Positions 24,181 through 33,201 of a stretch of DNA of 64,000 nucleotides are shown in pieces. Source of the DNA: TK10-74A sp965263065. GTDB taxonomy: Bacteria; Chloroflexota; Dehalococcoidia; Bin125. Made by a program: the position numbers and the translations under genes. Location of the stretch: contig CBDHGH010000003.1 of assembly GCA_965263065.1 (NCBI GenBank), forward strand, positions 2,356,001 through 2,420,000. Reading direction: 5' to 3'. Below the pieces are notes generated by a model, which was given only the letters and a program-made list of their open reading frames with translations, was not told where the DNA came from and did not search any database. How positions within the stretch are numbered: position 1 is the stretch's first letter; each line of letters starts with the position of its first letter.

Positions 24181-26633
24181 AGGTCCCGCTGCACTGGCTG
24201 GCCGACTACGTCCCGATCACGCTGCCCGTCGAGGAACTCGCGCACCGGCTCTCGATGGCCGGCGCCGAGGTGGAGTCGATCGAGCGCAGCGGGGGCGACT
24301 GGGGCGACCTGGTCCGCGTCGGCCTGGTCACGGCGGTGGAGCCGCACCCCGCCGCCGACCGCCTGCACCTCGCCAGCGTCGACTACGGCGGCGACGCCCC
24401 CCAGACGGTCGTCTGCGGCGCGCCCAACGTCGCGCAGGGGCAGAAGATCGCCTTCGCGCTGGAGGGCGCATCGCTGCTCGACGCGCACTCCGGCAAGCTG
24501 CGCAAGCTCAAGAAGTCGACGATTCGCGGCGTCGCCTCCGCCGGCATGGTCTGCTCCGAGCGGGAACTCGGCCTCTCCGATGAGCACGAGGGCATCCTCG
24601 TCCTCGACGACGCGGCCGTCGTCGGCACGCCCCTGCGCGAGGTGCTCGGCGAGACCGTGCTCGACATCGCGCCCACGCCGAATCGCCCCGACCACTTCTC
24701 GGTGCTCGGCATCGCCCGCGAGGTGGCCGCGCTGACCGGGCAGTCGGTGCGCGAACCCGCCATCGACTACGCCCAGGACGGGCCGCCGATCACGCAGGCG
24801 ACGTCGGTGCAGATCGCCGACCCCGACCTCTGCGGCCGCTACGTCGCGACGATCATCCGCGGCATCGAGGTCCGGCCCTCACCGGAGTGGCTCCAACAAC
24901 GTCTCATCGCGGCCGGACAGCGGCCGATCAACAACGTCGTCGACGTGACCAACTTCGTCATGCTGGAGATGGGCCAGCCGCTGCACGCGTTCGACTACGA
25001 CCGCCTGCGCGAGGGCCGCATCGTGGTGCGCCGGCCCCGGCCCGGCGAGCGCATCACGCTGCTGGACGGCAGCGATCAGCAGCTGGGCCCCGATCACCTG
25101 CTGATCGCCGACGCCGAGCTGGGGCTCGCGCTGGCGGGCGTGATGGGCGGCGCCGACTCCGAGGTCGCGCCGCACACGACGAACGTCCTGCTGGAGGCGG
25201 CCAACTTCTCGGGTGCGAACACGCGCCGCACGGCGTCGGCGCTGAAGCAGCGCACGGAGGCTTCCCTGCGCTTCGAGAAGGGGCTCAATCCGGAGCTGGC
25301 GGCGCAGGCCTCGGCGCGGGCGATGCGCCTGCTGCTGGAGACGGCCGGCGGCGTCGCCGGCGCCGGCATCGTCGATGCCTACCCCGGCCGGCGGCCAGCG
25401 GCCCGCGTGCAGCTGACGTCGCAGCGGCTGCAGCGGATCGCCGGCACGGCGCTGCCCACCGAAACCGTGCGCTCGATCCTCAGCGGGCTCGGCTTCCCCA
25501 CGCAGTGGAAACCACCGTCCACCTACGTCGTGGACGTGCCGCCCTGGCGCACCGACATCGCCCTGCCCGACGACGTCGTGGAGGAGGTCTGCCGCATCCA
25601 CGGCTACGACAACCTGCCCAGCCTGGGGCTCTCGGGGCCGCTGCCGGAGCCCAGCGTCGACCGCCGCCTGCTGCTGCGGGAGTCAATCCGCGACGCCCTG
25701 GCGGCGAGCGGCTGTAGCGAGGTCGTCACCTACGCCGCCACCAGCGTCGCGGCGCTCGACGGCGTCCCGGCCGGGCCCGCGGGCGCCCCCACGGGAGACG
25801 ACGCCCTGGCCCTGCTCAACCCCATGAGTTCGCAGCACGAACGCATGCGCACGTCGCTGCGGCCGGGCGTGCTCGCCTGCTACGCGGCCAACGCCCGCGG
25901 GCGGGCGCGGGCCGCCGGACCGCTGCGGCTCTTCGAAGCGGGCAAGGTCTTCCTGCCCCGGCCCGGCGACCTGCCCCGCGAGCGCCACGACGTCGTGCTG
26001 GCGCTCGGCGGCGCGCATCCCGCCTCCGCCCACGACCCCGAACCCCGCGCGGCGGACCTCTACGACGCCAAGGCCGTGCTCGACGCGGTCGCGACGGCGC
26101 TGCGCCTGCCCTTCGACTACGCGCCCGCCGGCACGCCCGACGGCGCGCTGCTGCCCGGCGTCAGCGCCGCGGTCGGCGTCGCGCAGGGGGCCGGGAGGCG
26201 GCGTCGGGTGACGCCGGTGGGCGTCGTGGGCCAGCTCGACCCCGCCGTCGCCGAGCGGCTCGGCATCGCGGGCGCCGTCTTCCTCGCCGAGCTCGACATC
26301 GACGCCCTGGCCGCCATCGAGCCGGCGCCGCTGCGTATCGGCACGCTCAGCCGCTACCCCGCGGTAGTCGAGGACCTGGCCATCGTCGTCGACGCCGATC
26401 TGCCAGCGGCCCGCGTCGCCGCCATCCTGGCGCGCAACGCCCTCGTCGAGCGCGCCGACCTGTTCGACATCTACCAGGGCCCGCAGGTCCCCGACGGCAA
26501 GAAGTCGCTCGCCTACGCGGTCACCTATCGCGCGCCGGAGCGCACCCTGACCGACGCCGAGATCGCCCGCGTGCGGAGGGGCATCGCCGGGCAACTCCAG
26601 CGCGAGCTGTCGGCCAGCATCCGCGAAGGCTGA
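24177..26633 (+). CDS. pheT: Phenylalanyl-tRNA synthetase beta subunit
   Basis: PheT provides tRNA binding and editing of Tyr-tRNA-Phe. The 818 residues show the N-terminal WLADYVPI, an EMAP-type tRNA-binding domain (about 40-155, with VVCGAPNVAQGQKIAFALEG), the B3/B4 editing domain (about 210-390, including NNVVDVTNFVMLEMGQPLHAFD), the B5 domain, the catalytic-like domain and the FDX-ACB anticodon domain at the end (SRYPAVVEDLAIVVD, DIYQGPQVPDGKKSLAYAV). The start is GTG at 24177, overlapping the pheS stop; a GGGAG site precedes it. Confidence 0.98.
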   Translation: MKVPLHWLADYVPITLPVEELAHRLSMAGAEVESIERSGGDWGDLVRVGLVTAVEPHPAADRLHLASVDYGGDAPQTVVCGAPNVAQGQKIAFALEGASLLDAHSGKLRKLKKSTIRGVASAGMVCSERELGLSDEHEGILVLDDAAVVGTPLREVLGETVLDIAPTPNRPDHFSVLGIAREVAALTGQSVREPAIDYAQDGPPITQATSVQIADPDLCGRYVATIIRGIEVRPSPEWLQQRLIAAGQRPINNVVDVTNFVMLEMGQPLHAFDYDRLREGRIVVRRPRPGERITLLDGSDQQLGPDHLLIADAELGLALAGVMGGADSEVAPHTTNVLLEAANFSGANTRRTASALKQRTEASLRFEKGLNPELAAQASARAMRLLLETAGGVAGAGIVDAYPGRRPAARVQLTSQRLQRIAGTALPTETVRSILSGLGFPTQWKPPSTYVVDVPPWRTDIALPDDVVEEVCRIHGYDNLPSLGLSGPLPEPSVDRRLLLRESIRDALAASGCSEVVTYAATSVAALDGVPAGPAGAPTGDDALALLNPMSSQHERMRTSLRPGVLACYAANARGRARAAGPLRLFEAGKVFLPRPGDLPRERHDVVLALGGAHPASAHDPEPRAADLYDAKAVLDAVATALRLPFDYAPAGTPDGALLPGVSAAVGVAQGAGRRRRVTPVGVVGQLDPAVAERLGIAGAVFLAELDIDALAAIEPAPLRIGTLSRYPAVVEDLAIVVDADLPAARVAAILARNALVERADLFDIYQGPQVPDGKKSLAYAVTYRAPERTLTDAEIARVRRGIAGQLQRELSASIREG

Positions 26634-26703
26634 TAGCCTGCGCGGCGGCCCATCGACGTCCGGCGGCGCCCGCCCCGGAGCGATCACGCAAGGAGGCCCC
26701 GGC

Positions 26704-27894
26704 ATGAAGGTTGGCGTTCACCTCAACTTCCAGAACTACCGCGACTGGGACCGCTTCGAGCGCAAGGCCGGCGACGAGCCCCAGGAGATCACGGACGCGC
26801 AGATCTACGAGGAGGATCTGCACCTGGGCAGCCTCGTCGAGCCGCTGGGCTACGACTCGCTGTGGGCGATCGACCACCACTTCTCGCCCTACATCATGAC
26901 CGGCGGCGCCGTGCAGAACCTGACCTACTTCGCCGGCATGACCAAGCGCATCGACTTCGGCACGATGGTCGTCGTGCTGCCCTGGTACGACCCGATCGCG
27001 ATCTGCGAGCAGATCTCGGTGCTCGACAACATGCTGCAAGGGCGCAAGCTGACGATCGGCCTCGGGCGCGGCGCCGGCCAGCGCGAGTTCGATGGCTTCC
27101 GCATCCCCATGGGCGAGTCGCGGGGACGCTTCCTGGAGTCGCTCGAGATCCTGCGCAAGGCCTGGACGAGCGAGTTCTTCGCCCACGAGGGCGAGTTCTT
27201 CACCATCCCCGAGACGACGATCCGGCCGCGCCCCCGCACGCCCGACCTGCTCGACCACATGCGGGTCGCCTGGATCAGCCCCGGCACCCTGCGCATCGCC
27301 GCCGACGCCGGCCTCGGCATGCTGTTCACCAACCAGAAGAAGTGGGAGGAGTACCGGGCCGACATGCGCGAGTTCAACGCCGTCCGCGCCGAGCACGGCT
27401 GGGGGCCCAAGCAGCCCACCGTGGTCGTCAACGTGGTCTGCACCAGGGACCGCGACGAGGGCTGGGAGCGCATGGTGCGCCACGTGACCGAGGCCCAGGA
27501 GAGCGTCGAGCGGCACTACCACTTCTCCGACAGCGCCCACTTCAAGCAGGCCGGGGGCTACGAGTTCTACGAGCAGTTCGAGAAGACGCTCAAGAAGAAA
27601 AGCCTTGAGGAGATCGGCGAGTTCAACGCCCGCCCCCAGATCTTCGGCAGCCCCGAGGAGTGCCTCGATAAGGTGCGCTACATCCAGCGCATGACCAGCG
27701 CCGAGGAACTGGTGCTTAACTTCCGCTTCGGCGGCATGCCCATCGGCCAGGCCGAGGAGAGCCTGCGCCGCTTCGCGGAGACCGTGCTGGGCGACGTCCA
27801 GGCGATCGAGCCTGAGCTCCACGAGTACAGCGAAGAGGACGAGGAAGCGGTCGGGGCGGGCGGCAAGGAATCCTACCGGCTGCCCGGCGCGTAG
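26704..27894 (+). CDS. LLM-class flavin-dependent oxidoreductase
   Basis: A luciferase-like TIM-barrel monooxygenase family protein of 396 residues. Supporting features: MKVGVHLNFQNYRDWDRF at the start, GYDSLWAIDHHF, RIDFGTMVVVLPWYDPI, GRKLTIGLGRGAGQREFDGF and ESRGRFLESLEILRKAW. It probably binds FMN; substrate unknown. An AAGGAGG ribosome site lies seven bases before the ATG, one of the strongest in the window, and TAGCCT at 26634-26639 could be its minus-10 box. It converges on the NIPSNAP-like gene. The C-terminus is acidic. Confidence 0.92.
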   Translation: MKVGVHLNFQNYRDWDRFERKAGDEPQEITDAQIYEEDLHLGSLVEPLGYDSLWAIDHHFSPYIMTGGAVQNLTYFAGMTKRIDFGTMVVVLPWYDPIAICEQISVLDNMLQGRKLTIGLGRGAGQREFDGFRIPMGESRGRFLESLEILRKAWTSEFFAHEGEFFTIPETTIRPRPRTPDLLDHMRVAWISPGTLRIAADAGLGMLFTNQKKWEEYRADMREFNAVRAEHGWGPKQPTVVVNVVCTRDRDEGWERMVRHVTEAQESVERHYHFSDSAHFKQAGGYEFYEQFEKTLKKKSLEEIGEFNARPQIFGSPEECLDKVRYIQRMTSAEELVLNFRFGGMPIGQAEESLRRFAETVLGDVQAIEPELHEYSEEDEEAVGAGGKESYRLPGA

Positions 27895-27913
27895 CCGTCG
27901 CCCGGCCGGCCGC

Positions 27914-28558
27914 CTACGGGCGGCGACTGCCGAGCGGCTGCATCATGCAGACGTCCGTATCGATCGCGAGGCCCCTGCGCTCGGCGATGGCGGGGCCCGC
28001 GGCCTCCCAGAGCGGCACGAGCTCCGGGGCCTCAGGCTTCGGCCCCACGCTGCGGGTCGCCTCCCAGTGCGCGAGGTCGTCGTAGCGCGTGATCATGTAG
28101 ACGCGCGTGTGCGGCCCAACGATCGAGGTCCACTGTCCCAGCGGACGATGGCCCTGGCCGGCTTCCACCCAGGGCCAAAAGATATCCTCCGAGAGCTCCA
28201 CGAAGCGGGCCAAGTCCTCCGGCGCGACGTTGAAGGTGCGCATCGTGTAGATGCCGGGATCGGCCTCCGGGGCCGGCCCGGCCGGGCTGCGCCGCGTGAT
28301 CGGACGTAGTGCGATCACCTCGCTCGCCTGCAGCGCGTCTGGCATGACGCGAACGCGCTCGGTCGCCGCCTGCCAGTGCGCCAAGCTGTCGTAGCGGGTC
28401 AGCGCCAGCACGCAGGCCGGCCGCCCCATGATCACCGCCCAGACGCCGATCGGCGGAGTGTCGCCCTGACTCGCCCACCCCTCCGCCTCCCGAGCCCGCA
28501 CGAACGCCTCGGCCTCCCCCAGACCAACGTCGAACCGGCTCAGCGTGTGGATCGGCAT
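27914..28558 (-). CDS. Tandem dimeric alpha-beta barrel (NIPSNAP-like) protein
   Basis: A 214-residue protein made of two related ferredoxin-like halves (about 1-100 and 105-205). Each half has a strand resembling IYTMRTFNVAPEDL or IHTLSRFDVGLGEA and ends with a T-R-Y-D-x-LAHW element (LTRYDSLAHWQAATE; ITRYDDLAHWEATRS). This is the dimeric alpha-beta barrel pattern of NIPSNAP-like proteins; no catalytic residues can be named. The ATG at 28558 has AGGAGG upstream. It follows the F420-type LLM gene by 20 bases, so the two are probably co-expressed. Confidence 0.8.
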   Translation of the reverse strand: MPIHTLSRFDVGLGEAEAFVRAREAEGWASQGDTPPIGVWAVIMGRPACVLALTRYDSLAHWQAATERVRVMPDALQASEVIALRPITRRSPAGPAPEADPGIYTMRTFNVAPEDLARFVELSEDIFWPWVEAGQGHRPLGQWTSIVGPHTRVYMITRYDDLAHWEATRSVGPKPEAPELVPLWEAAGPAIAERRGLAIDTDVCMMQPLGSRRP

Positions 28559-28578
28559 GTCGTCCCCGCCCTCCTGCG

Positions 28579-29487
28579 TCAGAACTCGGGCGCCAGCGAC
28601 TTCGCCCACTCGTAGGTGCGCTCGCGGGTCTCACGGTCGTGCCCCTCGCAGGTGACGATCAACTCCGTGACCCCGATCTCCTTCAGCCGCCGCACCTCCC
28701 GCTCCAGCGTCGGCTCATCGCCGATCAGCGAGACGCCGGCCGGGCCCTCGGCCCCGGAGCCGCGAATCACCCGCTGGTACGACGGCAGGTCGCCGTAGAA
28801 CCGGTACGCGCGGGCGATCCGCTCCGTCGTCGCATCCACGTCCGCCGTCAGCGCGATCGGCAGCCCCACCACGACCCGCGGGTCGGGCCGCCCCGCCTCT
28901 GACGCCGCCTGCCCGATGGTGGGAACGACGACCTCCTCCAGGTAGCGCGCCCCGGCCAGCCAGGTCACGGCGCCGTCGGCCAGGCGGCCCGTCAGGCGCA
29001 GCATCTGCGGCCCCAGCGCCGCGACCAGGACCGGCGGCGGCGGCGCATCGCCCACCCGCAGCTGGGCGCCACGGACCCGGAAGACCTCCCCCTCGAAGTC
29101 GACGCGCTCCCCGGTCAGCAGGCGGCCCAGCAGCGTCAGGTACTCGCGCATGTGACGCACGGGCTTCGAGAAGTCCGCGCCGAATTGGTTCTCGACCACC
29201 ACCTGATGGCTCAGGCCGACGCCCAGGACGAAGCGCCCGCCCGTCGCGGCTTGGGCGCTCAGCGCCTGCTGGGCCATCGTGATCGGGTGGCGGGAGTACG
29301 TCGGCACGACGTCGACGCCCAGCGTCACCCGCTGCGTGACCGCGCCCGCGGCGACGATCACCGACATCGTGTCGTGCTCGAAGATGTTGGGCAGCCAGGC
29401 CGAGGCGAAGCCGTCGGCGTCGAGCCGGCGGAAGCCCTCGACCTTGTCGACGAACGTCCGGCCCAGCCGCGAACTGCCGATCCGCAT
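28579..29487 (-). CDS. LLM-class oxidoreductase, probably F420-dependent
   Basis: A 302-residue luciferase-like TIM-barrel protein of the shorter, F420-dependent type. Motifs: FASAWLPNIFEHDTMSVIVA, RVTLGVDVVPTYSRHPITMA, GGRFVLGVGLSHQVVVE, and late GVTELIVTCEG. Cofactor choice (F420 rather than FMN) is inferred from length and motif style. The ATG at 29487 has a GAGGGG site. It lies 39 bases after rplT and 20 bases before the NIPSNAP-like gene on the same strand, suggesting a two-gene accessory unit behind the ribosomal operon. Confidence 0.9.
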   Translation of the reverse strand: MRIGSSRLGRTFVDKVEGFRRLDADGFASAWLPNIFEHDTMSVIVAAGAVTQRVTLGVDVVPTYSRHPITMAQQALSAQAATGGRFVLGVGLSHQVVVENQFGADFSKPVRHMREYLTLLGRLLTGERVDFEGEVFRVRGAQLRVGDAPPPPVLVAALGPQMLRLTGRLADGAVTWLAGARYLEEVVVPTIGQAASEAGRPDPRVVVGLPIALTADVDATTERIARAYRFYGDLPSYQRVIRGSGAEGPAGVSLIGDEPTLEREVRRLKEIGVTELIVTCEGHDRETRERTYEWAKSLAPEF

Positions 29488-29526
29488 GCGGCCCCTCTTA
29501 GATGCCCGTCCAGATGCGGGGGCGAT

Positions 29527-29886
<360 letters not shown>

Positions 29887-29934
29887 GGGGAACCTGCCTT
29901 CTTGGACGGGGCCGGGCCGGCCCGCGCCTCGCGA

Positions 29935-30138
29935 TCAGGCTCCGTAGGGGAGGAGCCGCTTGATCTGCTTCCGCATGCCCCGCGTCTGCACGGGGTGCAT
30001 CTCCGCCATCGCGTAGAGCTGCCTGCGGTTCTTCTTGGTCTTGTTGTGGCCGCGGCTGCCCTTCATGCGCATCAGCCGGCCGCTGCCGGTGATCTTAAAG
30101 CGCTTCTTGGCCCCGCTGTGGGACTTCATCTTCGGCAT
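29935..30138 (-). CDS. rpmI: 50S ribosomal protein L35
   Basis: L35 is a small basic 50S protein. The 67 residues have the family pattern MPKMKSHSGAKKRFKITGSG, RGHNKTKKNRRQL and MRKQIKRLLPYG. Its ATG shares one base with the infC stop codon (TGATG), so it is probably translated by coupling to infC. Confidence 0.98.
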   Translation of the reverse strand: MPKMKSHSGAKKRFKITGSGRLMRMKGSRGHNKTKKNRRQLYAMAEMHPVQTRGMRKQIKRLLPYGA

Positions 30139-30770
30139 CAGCTGGCTGCCTCCTCGGGCGGCGACTCGGGATCGGGATCCGATGTCCCGTCTTCGGCTTC
30201 GGCCGCCGCTTGCTCCGCCTGCTCGCGCAGGAGCGCCGCGGCGCGCACTTTGTCCTCGGCCACGATCACGCTCATGAAGCGCCCTTCCATGCCGAGGTTC
30301 TTTTCGACCGTGAGCGGCAGGCCCTCTTCCGCCTCCAGCCGCTCCATCATCGTGTGAATCCGCCCCCGGCCGATCTGCGGATGCGTGATCTCGCGACCGC
30401 GGAACATCACCGTGAGCTTCACCTTGTCGCCCGCGCGCAACAGCTTCGCGGCCGTGCGCAGCTTGAAGTCCATGTCGTGCTGCCCGATGTTGGGCTTCAT
30501 CTTGACTTCGCGCAGAACCACCCGGCTCTGCTTCTTGCGGCCTTCGCTCTCCCTCTTGGACTGCTCGTATTTGAACTTGCCGTAGTCCAGGATGCGGGTC
30601 ACCGGCGGGCGGGCCGTGGGCGCCACCTCGACCAAGTCGAGCCCGCGATCCCGCGCGATCTGCAACGCCTGCTCCGTGGGCAAAACGCCCAACTGCTCGC
30701 CCACGTCGTCAATGACGCGCACTTCCGGAACCCGGATTCGTCCGTTCAGTCGATGCTCAGCCTTGGCCAG
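30138..30770 (-). CDS. infC: Translation initiation factor IF-3, non-canonical start codon
   Basis: IF-3 checks start-codon pairing on the 30S subunit and blocks 50S joining. The N-terminal domain has RLNGRIRVPEVRVID and LDYGKFKYEQSK; the C-terminal domain has KMKPNIGQHDMDFKLR and FRGREITHP. The conserved N-terminus lies upstream of the first GTG (30722), yet an in-frame TAG stands three codons before a CTG at 30770 and no ATG, GTG or TTG lies between. I take CTG 30770 as start (210 residues) because GAGG lies six bases upstream; an ATC at 30737 is the alternative. A poor start codon would allow the autoregulation by IF-3 known from infC in Escherichia coli. The C-terminus is an acidic Ala/Glu tail. 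Confidence 0.93.
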   Translation of the reverse strand: MAKAEHRLNGRIRVPEVRVIDDVGEQLGVLPTEQALQIARDRGLDLVEVAPTARPPVTRILDYGKFKYEQSKRESEGRKKQSRVVLREVKMKPNIGQHDMDFKLRTAAKLLRAGDKVKLTVMFRGREITHPQIGRGRIHTMMERLEAEEGLPLTVEKNLGMEGRFMSVIVAEDKVRAAALLREQAEQAAAEAEDGTSDPDPESPPEEAAS

Positions 30771-30782
30771 AAGCCGCCTCTA

Positions 30783-30834
30783 CTTCCTGACTGTACTGTC
30801 CGACTCTACTGTCTGACTCTACTGCCTGACTGTA
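30783..30834 (-). repeat. Four-copy 13-bp tandem repeat in the infC leader
   Basis: Four 13-base units lie at 30783-30795, 30796-30808, 30809-30821 and 30822-30834. On the plus strand they read CTTCCTGACTGTA, CTGTCCGACTCTA, CTGTCTGACTCTA and CTGCCTGACTGTA. In the mRNA sense each unit has a TAnAGTC core followed by a purine stretch, and the unit nearest infC runs into its ribosome site. The region is markedly less GC-rich than its surroundings. Function unknown. Confidence 0.92.
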
Positions 30835-30930
30835 CAGGCTGGCTGCCGGACCGGCGCGCCGCGCACGGGCCCGGACGACGGTCACAGGGGATCGATCCGG
30901 ATCGGCGAAAACCCGATGGGACAGACCCCC

Positions 30931-30960
30931 ATGCTAGCAACCCGAAAAAATCGGGGTCAA
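30931..30960 (-). promoter_or_regulatory. Putative promoter of infC-rpmI-rplT
   Basis: On the minus strand TTGACC (30960-30955) and TAGCAT (30936-30931) are separated by 18 bases. Transcription would begin near 30924, giving a leader of about 150 bases that contains the 13-bp repeats. The spacer contains a perfect five-base inverted repeat (CCGAA..TTCGG type, CCCGA-A5-TCGGG on plus strand), which might instead be a weak stem downstream of the accB-like gene. Confidence 0.5.
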
Positions 30961-31028
30961 CGACGCGGCGGACACTCGGCCCCGGCGTGACCCCGTGCCG
31001 CCGTCCTGGGATGTCGCAGCCCCAGCCG

Positions 31029-31541
31029 TCACGACTCCTCGGCCGCCTCCAGCACGACCAACAGCGCCCCGTACTCGGCCAGCTCCCCGACCTGCACGTG
31101 GACCGTCCGCACGACACCATCCATCGGTGATCGAATCTCGTTGTTCATCTTCATCGCCACGATGACCAGCAGGGGCTCGCCCTGCCGGACGACGGCGCCC
31201 TCGGTGACCAGCACCTCCGTCACCACGCCGCTCATCGGGGCCGGGACGGCCAGCTCGCCGTCCGCGAAGGCGGAGCCGTTCAGCGCCGCCCCGCGATGCA
31301 CGACGACCTCGTGCGAGTGCGCCCCGACCGTGACGCGCAATCCGCGGCCCGCCCGCATGATGTGGACATCCGTCAGCCGCCCGTCGACGCGCAGCCGGTG
31401 CATCCCGCCCGTCCCGTCGGCGACGAGCTCGACGCGGCGTGTCTGCCCATCGATCTGCACCTGGAACGCGCCGCCGGGACCGCGCGTCAGATCGAGATCC
31501 TGCACCGTGCCGTCGACCTGCAGGGCCAGCCGTCGCACCAT
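31029..31541 (-). CDS. Biotin carboxyl carrier protein
   Basis: A 170-residue carrier subunit for a biotin-dependent carboxylase. The N-terminal 90 residues form a beta-rich extension seen in acyl-CoA carboxylase alpha chains. The C-terminal biotinyl domain (about 95-168) has PAPMSGVVTEVLVTEG and the biotinylation site VAMKMNNEIRSP, where the lysine between the two methionines is modified. Its ATG overlaps the carboxylase stop by one base (TGATG). Together they look like a split acetyl-, propionyl- or methylcrotonyl-CoA carboxylase alpha unit; the carboxyltransferase is not in the window. Confidence 0.95.
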   Translation of the reverse strand: MVRRLALQVDGTVQDLDLTRGPGGAFQVQIDGQTRRVELVADGTGGMHRLRVDGRLTDVHIMRAGRGLRVTVGAHSHEVVVHRGAALNGSAFADGELAVPAPMSGVVTEVLVTEGAVVRQGEPLLVIVAMKMNNEIRSPMDGVVRTVHVQVGELAEYGALLVVLEAAEES

Positions 31542-33073
31542 CAGCGCCTCCAGCCCGTGTCGGTGGGGCTGCGCAGGGTGCGGGCCTGCCCGGCCCAGCC
31601 GCCCAGCGCGCCGTTCTCGTGCTGCGGGGCGCGCTCGCCCGCGGTCTGGAAGTAGGCCGCCGCCGCCAGCGCCGCCAGGCGCTCGCTGGGCTCGGGGTCC
31701 AGCGGGGGCATGCGGAACGATTCCTCGACGTAGTCCGTGTTGATCGCCCCGCGCAGGAAGTTCTCGTCCTCCAGCATCGCCTGATGGAAGGGGATCGTCG
31801 TGTGCACGCCCGCGATCGCGAACTCCCCCAGCGCGCGCCGCATGCGGCGGATGCACTGATCGCGGTCCTCGCCCCAGGTGATCAACTTCGCCAGCAGCGA
31901 GTCGTAGTGCATGCTGACCTCCAGGCCCGGGTGCAGCATCCCGTCGACCCGGACGCCGGGGCCCGACGGCTCGCGATAGGCGTGGATGGGGCCGATGTCC
32001 GGCAGGAAGCCGCCGTGCGGATCCTCGGCCGTGATGCGGCACTCCATCGCCCAGCCGTTGTTCGGCCGATCCGCGCTGGTGTAGCCCAGCGGCAGCCCCG
32101 CCGCGACGCGCAACTGGTCGCGCACCAGATCGACGCCGCGCACCAGCTCGGTCACCGGGTGCTCCACCTGCAAGCGGGCGTTGACCTCGAGGAACGCGAC
32201 TTCGTCCTCGTTCTCGCCGTAGACGAGGAACTCCACCGTGCCGGCGTTGCGATAGCCGCAGGCCCGCACGGCGGTGACCGCCGCCTCTTCCAGGCGCGCG
32301 CGCAGGGCGGGGTTCACGGCCAGCGACGGCGATTCCTCGATCAGCTTCTGGCGCCGCCGTTGCAGCGAGCACTCGCGCTCGCCCAGCGTGACGACGTTGC
32401 CCTCGGCGTCGGCGATCACCTGCACCTCGATGTGCCGGGCCGGCCGCAGCAGCTTCTCGACGAACACCGCGCCGTCACCGAAGGCGGCCCTGGCCTCCTC
32501 CTGGGCGCCCCGCATCGCCCGCGCCAGCTCGCCGGGGCCCTCGATCACGCGGATGCCCTTGCCCCCGCCGCCCGCCGCAGCCTTGATGATCACGGGATAG
32601 CCCGCGGCGTCCGCGGCGGCCTGCGCCTGCGCCAGGCTGGTCACGGGATCGATCGTGCCCGGCACGATCGGCACGCCCGCGGCCTGCATACTGCGCCGCG
32701 AGGCGATCTTGTCGCCCATCTGGTCCATCGCCTCGGCCGGCGGCCCCACGAAGGTCAGCCCGGCCGCCGTGCAGGCGCGCACGAAGCCGGCGTTCTCCGA
32801 GAGGAAGCCGTAGCCCGGGTGCACGGCGTCGGCGCCCGCGCGCTCGGCCACGGCCAGCAGGCGCTCGATGTTGAGATAGCTCTCGGCCGCGGGGGCGGGG
32901 CCCAGGCAGTAGGCCTCGTCGGCGAGGCGGACGTGCGGCAGGTCGGCATCGACGTCGGAGTGCACCGCGACGGTGGGGATGCCCAGGTCGCGCGCGCCGC
33001 GCACGATGCGCAGCGCGATCTCGCCGCGGTTCGCGACGAGCAGCTTGCGGAACAGGGGGCCTGGCTCGGTCAT
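31541..33073 (-). CDS. accC: Biotin carboxylase subunit
   Basis: The ATP-grasp enzyme that carboxylates biotin on the carrier. The 510 residues show FRKLLVANRGEIALRIVRGA, HPGYGFLSENAGF, the glycine loop KAAAGGGGKGIRV, the biotin/bicarbonate site ECSLQRRRQKLIEESPS, EFLVYGENEDEVAFLEVNAR and RLQVEHPVTE, with an additional 60-residue C-terminus. Length and the immediately following carrier gene suit an acyl-CoA carboxylase; acetyl-CoA is only one possible substrate. ATG 33073 has GGGGGAG upstream; TATGAT at 33129-33134 on this strand may be its minus-10 box. Confidence 0.94.
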   Translation of the reverse strand: MTEPGPLFRKLLVANRGEIALRIVRGARDLGIPTVAVHSDVDADLPHVRLADEAYCLGPAPAAESYLNIERLLAVAERAGADAVHPGYGFLSENAGFVRACTAAGLTFVGPPAEAMDQMGDKIASRRSMQAAGVPIVPGTIDPVTSLAQAQAAADAAGYPVIIKAAAGGGGKGIRVIEGPGELARAMRGAQEEARAAFGDGAVFVEKLLRPARHIEVQVIADAEGNVVTLGERECSLQRRRQKLIEESPSLAVNPALRARLEEAAVTAVRACGYRNAGTVEFLVYGENEDEVAFLEVNARLQVEHPVTELVRGVDLVRDQLRVAAGLPLGYTSADRPNNGWAMECRITAEDPHGGFLPDIGPIHAYREPSGPGVRVDGMLHPGLEVSMHYDSLLAKLITWGEDRDQCIRRMRRALGEFAIAGVHTTIPFHQAMLEDENFLRGAINTDYVEESFRMPPLDPEPSERLAALAAAAYFQTAGERAPQHENGALGGWAGQARTLRSPTDTGWRR

Positions 33074-33128
33074 CGGTGTGCGCTCCCCCAGCGCGCGTCG
33101 TCGCGCGCCGCTCCCGCGATGAGCGCAC

Positions 33129-33134
33129 ATCATA
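33129..33134 (-). promoter_or_regulatory. Putative minus-10 box of accC-accB
   Basis: TATGAT on the minus strand, five of six consensus bases, 56 bases before the accC ATG in the 128-base gap downstream of thrS. No matching minus-35 box is seen. Confidence 0.35.
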
Positions 33135-33201
33135 ACGGGCGCCGCCGCCGCGAGGAATGCGCCCCACCTCGCCGCCCAGCGGAAGTCCGATCAGGCCGGC
33201 C

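Noticed and set aside
30941..30955. Intrinsic terminator after the biotin carrier gene
   Set aside because: CCCGA-A5-TCGGG has a stem of only five pairs and no T-run after it on the relevant strand; it coincides with the spacer of a good promoter.
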